62,847 bases of DNA from Bacteroidales bacterium (lineage in GTDB: Bacteria > Bacteroidota > Bacteroidia > Bacteroidales > UBA10428). Both the position numbers and the translations under genes were made by a program. Below, piece after piece: positions 1-10,046 of this stretch (position 1 is the stretch's first letter; the number at the start of each line of letters is the position of its first letter). A model generated the notes under the pieces. It saw only the letters and a list, made by a program, of their open reading frames with translations, did no database searches and was not told the DNA's origin. The DNA lies in the NCBI GenBank assembly GCA_016933335.1, contig JAFGBD010000002.1, forward strand, positions 1 through 62,847. Reading direction: 5' to 3'.

Positions 1-1
1 G

Positions 2-457
2 GATGGTGATTTTAATTTCTACAGGGCAATCACTGATGGTGAGTACAATGGTAAAATCCTGAACAGCGATACATACTCATGGAATACGAGATTGAATTCC
101 AGGATTACTTTCCTGAAGAACACCGATTTCCAGGCTATATTTTTCTACCGTGCACCTCACGAAACCACACAGGGAACACGCAAGGCATTTTATATGCTGA
201 ATATGGGATTGAGCAGGGATATCCTGAAGGGCAACGGTACCCTCACATTGAATGTCAGGGATGTTTTAAACAGCAGGAAATTCAGATTTTTGCTTGATCA
301 GCCTGACCTGTATTCTGAAACAGCTTTTCAATGGTCATCAAGAAGGGTGACCCTGACTTTTAACTACAGGCTGAACCAGCAGAAAAGGAAGACGGAAGAA
401 AACAGGAATGATAATCCCACTGGGGGAAACTTTAACGGCAACGGGATGGAATTCTGA
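2..457 (+). CDS. outer membrane beta-barrel family protein, C-terminal part (cut by window edge)
   Basis: The frame is open from base 2 and ends at a TGA at 455-457, giving about 151 residues of the C-terminus of a longer protein. The residues alternate polar and aromatic/aliphatic in short stretches ending in Arg or Lys, as in transmembrane beta-strands, and the text resembles the outer membrane protein beta-barrel family related to TonB-dependent receptors (PF14905 type), including an NVRDVLNSRKFR-like segment and a final FNYRLNQQ strand. A hydrophilic tail rich in Asn, Gly and Lys follows the last strand. The plug and N-terminus lie outside the window, so the substrate cannot be inferred. 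The family call rests on pattern recognition only. Confidence 0.75.
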   Translation, partial: DGDFNFYRAITDGEYNGKILNSDTYSWNTRLNSRITFLKNTDFQAIFFYRAPHETTQGTRKAFYMLNMGLSRDILKGNGTLTLNVRDVLNSRKFRFLLDQPDLYSETAFQWSSRRVTLTFNYRLNQQKRKTEENRNDNPTGGNFNGNGMEF

Positions 458-536
458 TAGTCTGCATTCGTTGTCCGGGGTGCAACACTTTAATTAATTA
501 CCGTTTTTACTCAAATCAACAGTTGCATGCAGGATT

Positions 537-791
537 GACAATCATGAACCGGTTATCATGAAAAGGACAGTGATGAAAGATCCATTTATGGTGCAACACA
601 TGTCTGAATACCCTGGTTCAGACTATGAATGGGAGCGGCCGGCAGAATCCATACACATCTGGACAGCCGGATTACCCCATGATCTCTCTGCCGGTGTTCA
701 TCAGATTGTTGTCAGCGCCACTGATCAATATGGCAACGAATATGAAGAAATTGCCATCTTTGAGGTCTGTGGCCGGGAAGATCATGAATGA
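537..791 (+). pseudogene. remnant of a calcineurin-like phosphoesterase C-terminal domain
   Basis: A short frame with an ATG at 558 reads MKRTVMKDPFMVQHM and then SIHIWTAGLPHDLSAGVHQI and ATDQYGNEYEE. This matches the closing part of Bacteroidota calcineurin-like phosphoesterases (MetallophosC-type domain), where a DPFM segment precedes the conserved LW.A.LP..L..G.H.I.V.ATD.YG block. The same frame is open upstream and reads plausibly from about 537 (DNHEPVIMK), so the ATG is probably internal to the old gene. The metal-binding phosphoesterase core, normally several hundred residues upstream, is absent and its place is taken by the end of the barrel gene. I read it as a 5'-deleted remnant; a functional 77-residue protein is unlikely. 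Confidence 0.6.
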
Positions 792-843
792 TGTCTTTTG
801 GATAGTGTTCCGGAAAAACAGGTTGCACCATACCATCGTGCTG

Positions 844-2016
844 TTAATTCTTTGTTGGATGAACAGCAGAGCGTGGATTTTTGTCGGAGATGTCCTCGAA
901 ATATAAGGGCTTCTGGATATTCAACCCAAGTTTCAGATGCTGGTTCAGAAAACCGGCAATCCATTTATTGATTTTCAGTACTGCTATCTTTTTTCTTAAG
1001 CGGCCCTGATTATCACGGTTTAATATTGTCGGGAGAGTATTTGTGGTTATTATTTCATTGATATAGGCAGCACTCAGGTTTCTTTTAATTTCATCGGAAC
1101 TAAAAAAATGGGTAACCATGAATATGATCTTTCGCGGCGAATATTTTTTCAAAAATTTACAGCATTCAACAATTGTTATACCGGTCCGCACCATGTCATC
1201 GAGCACAACAATGTCTTTTCCACGGATTTGTTCCGGTAAAAGATGTGATTCCTCAGACAATTTCAGTGTAACTAATCTTTCATTCTTCCTTTCCTTTTCA
1301 AACAAAATAAAAGGAAAAGCGGGTGCTGATATTTCTGCTGTATTTCTGATAAAATCTGCAGCTCCCTCATCAGGTGATACGAGTATTGAATTCAACGGAT
1401 CGATGATTCCGGAATCGCACAAATATGAGTGATACAAACCATCAGGATGCAGATTGATGAAGTTCTCTTTGCCTAACGCTTTTTCATACTCATACTGGCA
1501 GGAAAGGCTGTGATTATGTATGGTTACCACCGTATCAACACCTGAAGTTTTCAGCAATTGTGCATATAATCTTGCAGTAAAAGGCTGTCCGTTAAATTTA
1601 TAAAGATCTTCCTGCGTTCGCCTGTGTTTTGATTTACCCTGATCCTCTCTGGGTCCCCGATCCTGTGCAGAATAGAACAAGTCAGGTTCCACCAGTATGA
1701 CTCGTAGCGCCCCATTATCTTTAGCTGCCCGGGCCAATATCATATTACGCGTGGCCAGCTCATTTCTTGAAATCCAGTCGTTGTGAACAGATATGATGAT
1801 TACGGTTTTTCCATCAAGTGATTTCCCGGTCATTGCATACTTATCATGCCCGCGAACCGTAAATCTGGGACAAAATTCGGTATTGGCAAATACTTTAAGC
1901 GATACCAGGTCTGCGATGTCGGTTTTCTGTTTCAGGAAATCAGCTATATCAATGGCAAAATAATTATCAAAAACATTTCCAATGATAATGAATTCCGGAT
2001 TTAAAACAGGTGTCAT
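844..2016 (-). CDS. divergent ribose-phosphate pyrophosphokinase (PRPP synthetase) family protein
   Basis: PRPP synthetases transfer pyrophosphate from ATP to ribose 5-phosphate, feeding nucleotide, histidine and tryptophan synthesis. The protein has two phosphoribosyltransferase-like halves. The N-terminal half carries YSAQDRGPRED, corresponding to the ATP-binding YARQDRK region, then TIHNHS where housekeeping enzymes have TxDLHA. The C-terminal half has the PRPP loop DIVVLDDMVRTGITI. At 390 residues it is longer than the usual 310-320, with an insertion after the QDR motif (KSKHRRTQEDLYKFNGQ). These departures suggest a second, specialised paralogue rather than the main prs gene, so no symbol is given. 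It stands alone, with a 295-nt AT-rich gap upstream holding no convincing gene, and converges on the phosphoesterase remnant. Confidence 0.75.
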   Translation of the reverse strand: MTPVLNPEFIIIGNVFDNYFAIDIADFLKQKTDIADLVSLKVFANTEFCPRFTVRGHDKYAMTGKSLDGKTVIIISVHNDWISRNELATRNMILARAAKDNGALRVILVEPDLFYSAQDRGPREDQGKSKHRRTQEDLYKFNGQPFTARLYAQLLKTSGVDTVVTIHNHSLSCQYEYEKALGKENFINLHPDGLYHSYLCDSGIIDPLNSILVSPDEGAADFIRNTAEISAPAFPFILFEKERKNERLVTLKLSEESHLLPEQIRGKDIVVLDDMVRTGITIVECCKFLKKYSPRKIIFMVTHFFSSDEIKRNLSAAYINEIITTNTLPTILNRDNQGRLRKKIAVLKINKWIAGFLNQHLKLGLNIQKPLYFEDISDKNPRSAVHPTKN

Positions 2017-2264
2017 TTTCCCTTTGATTTATTCTGTGTATAGTATTCTAAAAAAATAACCTGATTGGATTGGTTAAATTTTAACTGCAAATTAGCATAA
2101 ATTAAAGTCTTAAAGAGAAAAGTTATACGGTATTTGAAAAAAAAAAAAATAACCGGTCTTGTTTTGTCTTGCCCGAAACAGAACAATACAGACAATTAAG
2201 CCTTTTTTATGATTCTTTTAGTTCAGCCTGATTTAGATTTTCTTTCAAAAATACCGGATCAGAC

Positions 2265-2285
2265 ATGCCGGCTAAAATCCGGCAT
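2265..2285. terminator. 7-bp perfect hairpin in the gap after the DUF3160 gene
   Basis: ATGCCGG and CCGGCAT flank a seven-base loop. It lies 27 nt beyond the stop of the DUF3160 gene (minus strand) and upstream of the PRPP synthetase gene. No clean T-tract follows immediately, so it may be a terminator or an mRNA-end hairpin. The rest of 2017-2311 is AT-rich with a run of 13 A near 2137-2149; I see no gene there. Confidence 0.45.
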
Positions 2286-2311
2286 CTACAGTAAGAAATA
2301 ACAGGATTATT

Positions 2312-4879
2312 TTATTGCACCATGATCTTTCTATGAAATACTTTATCTCCTGCCATGAATCTGACAACATATAATCCGTCATGCAGATCACTCAAATCGA
2401 TAGGAATATCATGTTCTGCAGGCAGCATCCGGTTATTTGTAAGTTGCCTGACCAGGCTGCCATTGGTACTGTATAGCGCTATATGTATACGACTTTCCCT
2501 GTTCAGGATGAACCTCAGGTGAACAATATCACTTGCAGGATTAGGAAAGGCCAGCAGGTAATCGATATCCTTCACATCAGAATGTGACGGCAGGTCTGAT
2601 ATACCGTAAACGGTTCCCTTTAATTCCCTGCCTTCAGGTAGTTTCTCACCATCGGATCCTGCCAGATATGCAGATACCCAGTCCGGTCTCTCCGGAACAT
2701 TTGTATTTGAGAAAAACTTCTCCTGCCACTCCTGGTCGGTATACCTGTAAAAATTGTCTGTCACCTCGTAATGGAAAGATGCAACCGGACCTGTATATGC
2801 GATCAGCTGATCCGGGTTGACCGGATTTGGTGCCAGAAAGACACCGTTGTTGATAAAACCGTTTCCGACATGATATACATAACCTACAATAGCTCCAAAC
2901 TCATCAGTAGGTTGTGTATGAATATCAGCCACAACAAAATCCCAGCTCAATCCGAGGAGATTATCATAAAACATATCGTTCAGCCATCCTGAAACTGAAG
3001 GTCCTGAAGCCATAAATTCATTGATCATGGTTTTCAGAAAAGTAATTTCAGCTTCATTAAGAGGGATTCCTGATAATTCCTTCTTTGTAACAGATTTGAA
3101 AAGTTCCATGATCTCCGCATATCTGCTGTAATAATCGACAATATCATTATTGCTCTCAAGCGAAGTTCCAATAAAGATCTCCTGAAAGAATGCCGCTGCA
3201 TTTTCGGCAAACAGCTGAATTCTCTCGTAGAAAGCCGGATAAGGTTCGATATATGTATAAGGGTAGGAACATCCTGTGGCACCGGTATAGGATTGTTTAC
3301 CGTACAATATATTATCATGCCTCAATTCTGCCCAGGAAGTCAGCTGGGTATTGAGTTTCTCATGATGCCATGCTGTTGTCTGCATAAAATAGGGCAGATT
3401 GTCAGCTGAAGCAGGGGGATTCAATTCCCTGAGGGAAGCGAGCCACGTATTGTAAAGCGACTGGCTCCAGAAATCCTCATCGTATGCATCAACCAGGTAT
3501 TTCAAAGAAGAGATTTTATAAGCATATTTATACTTTTCCAGTTCATCATTTAAAAGTACCATGGCATCCTCATTTCCAAGCACGGTCATTACATCCAGGG
3601 GATCCGGCAAGCCACGGTGAATTTTTTTACCATTGTATATAATCCGGTCATATACAACCTCACTGGTAATATATGAATCGAGCAAAAACTTTTGCCCGAG
3701 TAATTCAAATGATACCGGGAGTTTTCCCGGATCAGAGGTTCTGGGATCAACATAAAAGAAATTCGACATGATTTTTTGTCCGTAATCATCAGATGCATCC
3801 AAGGTATCCATGAATTGTTCGTACATCTTTTCATCAAACAAATCTGCAGGATTACCCAGTAATTGATTTGTCAATCCTTTTAATTCGTCAGGTGTCAGGT
3901 TATCATCCGGACCGACAAGGAAGGTGATAATTTTTTCATGGGTATCCAGCAAATCCTTTTTTCCACAGGTGTGCAATAACTCATTTAACAGGACGGCTCC
4001 CAGCTGCATCCTTCTCAGTTCATCCACGGTCCAGTCCGATTCCCATGGATTTTCAGGCGGAGCCGTAAGCAAAAAATCGATTCTTCCCAGCCACATCATT
4101 GCCCTGAAATAGTTTTCAAGGTTTCTTTCCCCTTCCGGGGTATATATGGTCTTTGTATAATGGCCGCGCGGCTTAAACTGGCTGAAATCAATCTTTCTCA
4201 ATCTCTTGTCTGTAAACAGTGCTATTGCTTTCAGCTGCTCGTCATCAACGGCCTGCATCACCTCATCGTATTTGTCGCGGGTATGAAATTGCGGAATGAA
4301 TTCCCTGTCTGTCAATAAAGAATATGCAACCGATATATAGAGATCAACATCAGACAAGGCACCATTCAAGCGCATATCATTCTTATATTTATTGTATAAA
4401 ACAGGGAAGTTTTTATAGATTGATTCAAGCAGTACAATAAGATTCGGTTCAAGTAACTTTAATTCTATGGTTTGCAGGATTGCATCGTATGAGTTATGCA
4501 GGGTACACAATACAAAATCGGCAGACAGAAACAGGGGTAAATCGGATGCATAAACATTGATCAGTGCACTTATCCAGCTGTGATGTTTCAACCTCTGCGA
4601 TACGACGAAATGGTTGTCAGCCAGCAGCTCCTTTTCGTCAGAAGTCAGTCCATACACACTGCTTATTGAATCTAACCATGGTATATTATCAAGTTCTGCA
4701 GGATATGTCCTTGATGCATAATAGGTTGTTTTGGGCGGATTATCTGAAAGCAACTGCTCTGCAGTCAGGTTTTGATTGCTTTCGAGAAACTGCATATAAA
4801 GTTTTGAATCAAAGTCAGACTGTGCTCTTATCAAACACGGGATAAGCATAAACAAAACAGCCCATATAAAATATTTCAT
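2312..4879 (-). CDS. DUF3160 family protein, exported through the type IX secretion system
   Basis: An 855-residue secreted protein. Residues 1-19 form a signal peptide ending near IRAQS. The body (about 60-740) resembles DUF3160 proteins: a largely helical domain with HSWISALINVYASDLPLFLSAD near the start and a late block HTQPTDEFGAIVGYVYHVGNG. The last ~80 residues are a T9SS type A sorting domain: FPNPASDIVHLRF, LYSTNGSLVRQL, LSDLHDGLYVVRF and a basic end. T9SS cargo crosses the outer membrane and loses this domain, ending up surface-attached or released. DUF3160 has no assigned biochemical role that I know. The gene is monocistronic, with 97 nt between its start and the end of the hybrid kinase gene upstream on the same strand. 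Confidence 0.85.
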   Translation of the reverse strand: MKYFIWAVLFMLIPCLIRAQSDFDSKLYMQFLESNQNLTAEQLLSDNPPKTTYYASRTYPAELDNIPWLDSISSVYGLTSDEKELLADNHFVVSQRLKHHSWISALINVYASDLPLFLSADFVLCTLHNSYDAILQTIELKLLEPNLIVLLESIYKNFPVLYNKYKNDMRLNGALSDVDLYISVAYSLLTDREFIPQFHTRDKYDEVMQAVDDEQLKAIALFTDKRLRKIDFSQFKPRGHYTKTIYTPEGERNLENYFRAMMWLGRIDFLLTAPPENPWESDWTVDELRRMQLGAVLLNELLHTCGKKDLLDTHEKIITFLVGPDDNLTPDELKGLTNQLLGNPADLFDEKMYEQFMDTLDASDDYGQKIMSNFFYVDPRTSDPGKLPVSFELLGQKFLLDSYITSEVVYDRIIYNGKKIHRGLPDPLDVMTVLGNEDAMVLLNDELEKYKYAYKISSLKYLVDAYDEDFWSQSLYNTWLASLRELNPPASADNLPYFMQTTAWHHEKLNTQLTSWAELRHDNILYGKQSYTGATGCSYPYTYIEPYPAFYERIQLFAENAAAFFQEIFIGTSLESNNDIVDYYSRYAEIMELFKSVTKKELSGIPLNEAEITFLKTMINEFMASGPSVSGWLNDMFYDNLLGLSWDFVVADIHTQPTDEFGAIVGYVYHVGNGFINNGVFLAPNPVNPDQLIAYTGPVASFHYEVTDNFYRYTDQEWQEKFFSNTNVPERPDWVSAYLAGSDGEKLPEGRELKGTVYGISDLPSHSDVKDIDYLLAFPNPASDIVHLRFILNRESRIHIALYSTNGSLVRQLTNNRMLPAEHDIPIDLSDLHDGLYVVRFMAGDKVFHRKIMVQ

Positions 4880-4976
4880 TTTCGTAACATTTAAATATTA
4901 AGGCAATTATCAAATGAGTCAAACTAAAATCACTAATATGATGAATATGCATTAAAGAAGGTTGCGTTAAATCATA

Positions 4977-7900
4977 TCAGACGAATTTACTGATCATCCC
5001 GATTAATAATTCTTTATTGACAGGTTTTGAGATAAAATCATCAAAACCCATATCCAGCGATCTTCTCCTGTCATCTGCCGAAGCAAAGACCGATTTGGCG
5101 ATTACAGGAAGTTCAGGTCGCAGCTCTTTGATTTTATGGCCAGCTTCCAGATCCTCCATAACAGGCATTTTAATATCCATTAAAACAAGTCTGATCTCAG
5201 AATTTTCCCTTATATGATGTAAGGCATCTTCTCCGTTGGCGGCCCTTATTACCTTATATTTATTCAGTCCTAAAATTTCCTCTAAAAACAAATAACTTGT
5301 TTCGTCATCCTCCACTACCAGAATTGCATGCAAAGATCCGGATTTTTCATGTTTTGTTTCCTTTTGTCTTCCCTGTTTTTCTATGCTTTTAACACTCCTG
5401 AAAGGCAGTGTAAAAAAGAATGTAGATCCTTTTCCCTGCTCGGATTCAAGCCAGATCCGTCCGCCAAGTTTTTCAATATATGCTTTGGTAATGGATAAGC
5501 CCAAGCCAACTCCTTCATACACAGTGGTATTTGAGTTATCAACCCTGTGAAATCTCTCAAATATCTTATCCTTTAAATGATGAGGGATTCCGATACCTGT
5601 ATCTTTAACATAGAATTCAATGGTTTTATTATTAACGGCGTATCCAAAATTAATGGAACCGGTATGGGTAAACTTTAATGCATTATTTATCAAGTTGGTA
5701 AGTATCTGAGTGAGCTTTGTTGAATCGGTTTTAATATAACTGTCAGAATACGAAAGATCCTTATGGCATAAGAGCGTAATTTTTTTCTTTTCAGTTTCAG
5801 GTTTAAAAAATGTAAACAGACTATCTAACAGGTAATTAATACAGATATCATCCAGTCTGATCTCAATCTGGCCGGCCTCTATTCTGGCGATATCGATCAG
5901 TTCATCAATGATATTCAGCATCCGGTATCCGCTTTGCTGAATCACATCGATGTATTCTTTCTGTTGCTTATCTGAAGGTTTTGAATCCTTAAGCAGCTCT
6001 GTGAATCCGATGATTCCGTTCATCGGGGTTCTGATTTCATGACTCATGTTGGCGAGAAACGCTGTTTTCAGCCGGTCGCTTTCTTCTGCTCTTTCTTTGG
6101 CTTTTATCAGCTCCTGATTGATCTTTTGTATCCTTTCAAGACTTTCAATCAATTCTTCATTCTGCGCCATATATTTTATATTCAAAGCCTGATACTCTTC
6201 ATTTTGTCTTTTTAATGTCTCTTCTGCGATCCTGCGTTCTGTGATATCAACATGGGTACCTGTCATCCTCACCGGATTACCCTGTTCATCGCGTTGGGAA
6301 ACCTTTCCTCTGTCGTGAACCCAGACCCAGTGCCCATTCTTATGCCTCATACGAGCTTCTATCTCATAGAATTCAAGCTCACCCTTAAAATGCTTTTTTA
6401 AAAGTTCATCCGATTTTTTCAGGTCATCCGGATGGCATAAGTCCATCCATGTATTGATACTGACGGATTTCAGTTCATCAAGGGTATATCCGACTATTTC
6501 TGCCCAGCGCTCATCATATGTTGTTTCCCCGTTTTGGATATTCCAGTCCCATAAGCCGGCTTTTGTTCCTTCAAGAGCTAGTTTCAGGCGTTCTTCGCTT
6601 TCTCGAAGTGCTTTTTCTGCCAGTTTGCGATCTGTGATATCCCTGGCAAATGAAAAAGATACTTTTTTATTTCTGAATTCGATAAAATTGATGGCCACTT
6701 CAACAGGAAATGTCGTACTGTCTTTCCTTTTATGAATCGTTTCAATAATTGAATCTCTCTGTTCCCGGGTGTTTTTCCGATGTACGAGCCACCTGTTCTG
6801 GTCCAGATTCGGATCAATATCCCATATTTTCATGTGGGACAATTCATCAGGTGTATATCCAAGTGACTGGCATGCGTGGTCATTCACATAACGGATGTTA
6901 CCTGCATCATCAACCTGAAAAATTCCTACCACCGATTTGTCAATCCCGAACTGGATCAGCCTTATTTGTTCTTCAGCCCTTTTAAGCTCACTGATATCAG
7001 TAACAATACCGATAATAGCCTGATCTTTATGATAAGTAATTAATTTTGTGTTTATGATGACATCAAGCCTGCTGCCGTTTTTACACTTTAATTTATATTC
7101 ATATGAAGGTATATCCATACCGGAGAGATGCTTCCTGAAATTTTCCTTTAAAAGTTCGATATAGTCTTCATCAATCAAAGACAGAAAACTGAATTTCTCA
7201 TCAAAAAACTCATCAATATTGTATCCGGTAAACTTTTCGCATATTTTATTTGCGTATACGACTCTTCCTTTCTGGTTGATGAAAATCATATTCGGAGATT
7301 CCTCGGCAAGGTCTCTGAATGACTCTTCGCTTTCCCTCAGAGCTGTTTCAACTGCTTTTCTTTCGGTGATATCGGTGTGACTTCCTACAAGTCCCACTAT
7401 TGCACCATTTCTGTCTTTAATGGCATAAGCCCTTAGATAAACAATCCGTTTCTCTTTGTTCTTTCCGTACATTTCAACCTCCCCCCTCCAATGATGGCCT
7501 GACCTGATTCTTTCATATACCTGTCGCCCGGTTCCTTTATCAACAAAGAGATTTATATTTAATTCAGATCCGATATCCCCGAACAGATTGTCGAATGCCC
7601 TGTTCTGGTAAAAATGCTTCCCGTCAGGGGTTGCCATGCCTATTGCATTGGATGATGAGTCAACCGTGCTTTTAAACAGGAGAAGCGTTTCCTCCTGCTC
7701 TGTTCGATCTGTAATATCATCAAATGTTGTATAAACCTGACAGGGTTTCTTCTCTCCTTTCCTGAACTCAGGAACAGCATTGATGTTTATCCATCTGAGC
7801 TGGTTTAATCTCTGATTAAAAACCCCCATTACAACATCCTTAACCCTTTTTCCCGTTCCAAGAGCAATCATGGCCGGGTGTTCACTGCCCGGAAACGGAG

Positions 7901-8090
7901 AACCGTCCTCTTTTACTGCTTTCCATTTGTCTGAATCAGAATCCAGTCCAATCATTTGTTTCAGAGAAAGACCCAGAATCTTTTCTGCTGCCTGATTGGC
8001 TTCTATGATCTTACCCTTGTTATCCTGGTAAACCACACCAAGCTCCATCGTGTCGAACAAATCCTTGTATTTCTGATAATTGTTATCCAT
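4977..8090 (-). CDS. multi-PAS hybrid sensor histidine kinase/response regulator
   Basis: A 1037-residue signalling protein without a signal peptide or membrane helix, hence probably cytoplasmic. I count five PAS/PAC modules, starting near residues 8, 135, 255, 380 and 505; several end in a DITDR/DITER linker, and the fifth ([17 protein letters not shown]) is of the PAS_3 type. A coiled coil (~625-675) leads to the dimerisation/phosphoacceptor domain with [16 protein letters not shown], putting the phosphorylated His at 684. The ATPase domain has N-box [11 protein letters not shown] and DTGIGIP and GVGLGLSI. A receiver domain closes the protein, phosphoacceptor Asp972 in [10 protein letters not shown]. 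The receiver deviates after this ([17 protein letters not shown] where MNGLEA is usual). No output domain is fused or adjacent, so the partner regulator is unknown. The upstream 317-nt gap (8091-8407) contains the promoter of the divergent pectate-lyase-like gene. Confidence 0.92.
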   Translation of the reverse strand: MDNNYQKYKDLFDTMELGVVYQDNKGKIIEANQAAEKILGLSLKQMIGLDSDSDKWKAVKEDGSPFPGSEHPAMIALGTGKRVKDVVMGVFNQRLNQLRWININAVPEFRKGEKKPCQVYTTFDDITDRTEQEETLLLFKSTVDSSSNAIGMATPDGKHFYQNRAFDNLFGDIGSELNINLFVDKGTGRQVYERIRSGHHWRGEVEMYGKNKEKRIVYLRAYAIKDRNGAIVGLVGSHTDITERKAVETALRESEESFRDLAEESPNMIFINQKGRVVYANKICEKFTGYNIDEFFDEKFSFLSLIDEDYIELLKENFRKHLSGMDIPSYEYKLKCKNGSRLDVIINTKLITYHKDQAIIGIVTDISELKRAEEQIRLIQFGIDKSVVGIFQVDDAGNIRYVNDHACQSLGYTPDELSHMKIWDIDPNLDQNRWLVHRKNTREQRDSIIETIHKRKDSTTFPVEVAINFIEFRNKKVSFSFARDITDRKLAEKALRESEERLKLALEGTKAGLWDWNIQNGETTYDERWAEIVGYTLDELKSVSINTWMDLCHPDDLKKSDELLKKHFKGELEFYEIEARMRHKNGHWVWVHDRGKVSQRDEQGNPVRMTGTHVDITERRIAEETLKRQNEEYQALNIKYMAQNEELIESLERIQKINQELIKAKERAEESDRLKTAFLANMSHEIRTPMNGIIGFTELLKDSKPSDKQQKEYIDVIQQSGYRMLNIIDELIDIARIEAGQIEIRLDDICINYLLDSLFTFFKPETEKKKITLLCHKDLSYSDSYIKTDSTKLTQILTNLINNALKFTHTGSINFGYAVNNKTIEFYVKDTGIGIPHHLKDKIFERFHRVDNSNTTVYEGVGLGLSITKAYIEKLGGRIWLESEQGKGSTFFFTLPFRSVKSIEKQGRQKETKHEKSGSLHAILVVEDDETSYLFLEEILGLNKYKVIRAANGEDALHHIRENSEIRLVLMDIKMPVMEDLEAGHKIKELRPELPVIAKSVFASADDRRRSLDMGFDDFISKPVNKELLIGMISKFV

Positions 8091-8351
8091 GGCTGTTGAC
8101 TCAATATTCCGTTATACAGAAATTAAAACTGATATATGTAAGTTATGAAATTTTTTATGTTAAACCAAAACTCAAATGATGGTGTCACCCGATACTCATA
8201 TCCTGACCAATAAGGCGCAAAAATGACATTACTTGTTCATATTCTGATCAAAACGGGTCAATCAATATCACTTTGCGATTATCATTAAAATCATTATTAA
8301 ATAATCATTTCTTTAACATCTTCTAACTGTTATCTCTTCACTGGTTTCATG

Positions 8352-8381
8352 TTTGTTTAACATCCGGAAATACTATCTTTG
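8352..8381 (+). promoter_or_regulatory. Bacteroidota-type promoter for the pectate-lyase-like gene
   Basis: TTTG at 8352-8355 and TATCTTTG at 8374-8381 match the -33 TTTG and -7 TAnnTTTG elements of Bacteroidota primary sigma promoters, with an 18-nt spacer. The ATG chosen downstream is at 8414, leaving a leader of about 25 nt. Confidence 0.6.
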
Positions 8382-8413
8382 AATGATCAATCAATTTATA
8401 AAAGATTTTGGAT

Positions 8414-9994
8414 ATGTTATTAAAAAGATACCTTATACTATCGCTTTCTATGATATTAAAGTTTTCTGTTGTCTTCTCAGCAGTTTATTATGTTGCGCCG
8501 GATGGGCTTGATTCTGATTCAGGAACACCGGACCATCCTTTTGCAACAATTCAGAGAGCGCAGGAATTTGTAAATGCAGGTGATACTGTATTTATCCGGG
8601 GAGGATATTACCACATCACCGAATCAAATATTTCCCATATTGAAAGAAACCTGTTTGCATGTATATCTTATCTTGACAAGAGCGGGTTGCCGGGTAAAAG
8701 GATCAACTACTGGGCCTTTCCGGGCGAAATACCGGTCTTTGATTTTTCAGATGTCAAACCCGCAGACCGAAGAGTTGTGGGTATCTATGTTACTGCAAAC
8801 TGGATACATATCAAAGGACTGGAAATGACCGGGGTGCAGGTGACCATCAAAACGCATACTGAATCATACTGCATATACAGCTATGGGAGCAATAACATTT
8901 TTGAGCAGATCAATATGCATGATAACCAGGGTACCGGAATACGTCACTGGAAGGGCGGAAATAACCTTTTCCTTAACTGCGATGCCTGGCAGAATCATGA
9001 TTATACTTCAGAGGACGGGAAAGGAGGGAATACCGACGGCTTTGGCTGCCATCCTGATGATGGTGATACCGGTAACATTTTCAGGGGATGCAGGGCATGG
9101 TTTAACAGTGACGACGGGTTTGATGTAATCGGTTCTGCCGAACCGGTGATCTTTGAAAATTGCCGGGCATTTTACAATGGTTATTCCACCGGTTTTTCCA
9201 GTCTGGGCGACGGGAATGGTTTCAAGGCGGGCGGGCATGCGGGTACTGCAGTTGAAAACCTTCCTGTTCCTATCCCACGGCACACCATACGGTTCTGCCT
9301 TGCTGTCAGGAACAAGGCAAATGGTTTCTATGCCAACCATCATATTGGCGGCAGCAACTGGTACAACAATAGCGCTTATATGAACGGGACCAACTTTAAT
9401 ATGTTAAACAGGCTGGCAGATAACATCACTGATGTACCGGGATATGATCACATCATGAGAAATAACCTTGCCTATAAGGGAGGCAGCAATATCCGGAACA
9501 CAGACTATGCAGAATGCGATATCAGTCATAACAGTTTTGACCTTGACATGACCATCACAGATAATGATTTTTTAAGCCTGGATCAGGCACTGTTGACTGA
9601 GCCGCGTCAGCCGGACGGAGGATTACCGGAAAATGATTTTATGAAACCTGATCCTCACAGCCAGCTGATTGATAAAGGTGAGGATATTGGTTTTTCTTTT
9701 GCGGGTCTGGCGCCTGACCTGGGAGCATTTGAACAGGATTCAACAGTATTGAATGTAGTGTCATTCTCCAAAACCGGCGAAATCAGGATTTATCCTAATC
9801 CGGTTCATGATTATATGTATATAGATATTAAGAACCATAAACAAATCATGATCACAGATCTTCTTGGCAGAGAATTTTTCTTTGTAACTGACAAAAACCA
9901 TATTGATGTTTCATCACTTGATAACAGCTTATATTTCCTGATCATTTTAACCGGAGATCAAAGAATCCTGACGCAAAAATTCATCAAAAGATAA
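8414..9994 (+). CDS. secreted right-handed beta-helix protein, polysaccharide lyase family 9-like, T9SS cargo
   Basis: Signal peptide in the first ~22 residues, then YYVAPDGLDSDSGTPDHPFA and FVNAGDTVFIRGG, the usual opening of PL9-type beta-helices. The core matches PL9 pectate lyases where it matters: D208 in NTDGFG, D233/D234/D237 in NSDDGFD, and K271 in GDGNGFKAGG align with the four calcium-binding Asp and the catalytic Lys known for this family (Dickeya Pel9A). An active endo-lyase on pectic polygalacturonan or a related uronic polysaccharide is therefore plausible. The last ~75 residues form a T9SS sorting domain (IYPNPVHDYMYID, DVSSLDNSLYFLI). An in-frame TTG at 8408 is possible, but the ATG at 8414 is preferred. 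No susC/susD or CAZyme neighbours are seen, so it is not in an obvious polysaccharide utilisation locus. Confidence 0.85.
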   Translation: MLLKRYLILSLSMILKFSVVFSAVYYVAPDGLDSDSGTPDHPFATIQRAQEFVNAGDTVFIRGGYYHITESNISHIERNLFACISYLDKSGLPGKRINYWAFPGEIPVFDFSDVKPADRRVVGIYVTANWIHIKGLEMTGVQVTIKTHTESYCIYSYGSNNIFEQINMHDNQGTGIRHWKGGNNLFLNCDAWQNHDYTSEDGKGGNTDGFGCHPDDGDTGNIFRGCRAWFNSDDGFDVIGSAEPVIFENCRAFYNGYSTGFSSLGDGNGFKAGGHAGTAVENLPVPIPRHTIRFCLAVRNKANGFYANHHIGGSNWYNNSAYMNGTNFNMLNRLADNITDVPGYDHIMRNNLAYKGGSNIRNTDYAECDISHNSFDLDMTITDNDFLSLDQALLTEPRQPDGGLPENDFMKPDPHSQLIDKGEDIGFSFAGLAPDLGAFEQDSTVLNVVSFSKTGEIRIYPNPVHDYMYIDIKNHKQIMITDLLGREFFFVTDKNHIDVSSLDNSLYFLIILTGDQRILTQKFIKR

Positions 9995-10046
9995 CCAGGC
10001 AATATATTACAGGTAAATAAGTTATTTTAATGCCCGGTTCAATATT

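Noticed and set aside
2013-2195. 60-residue frame upstream of the PRPP synthetase gene
   Set aside because: AT-rich with a long Phe run from a poly-A tract, overlapping the PRPP gene start; no domain or signal.
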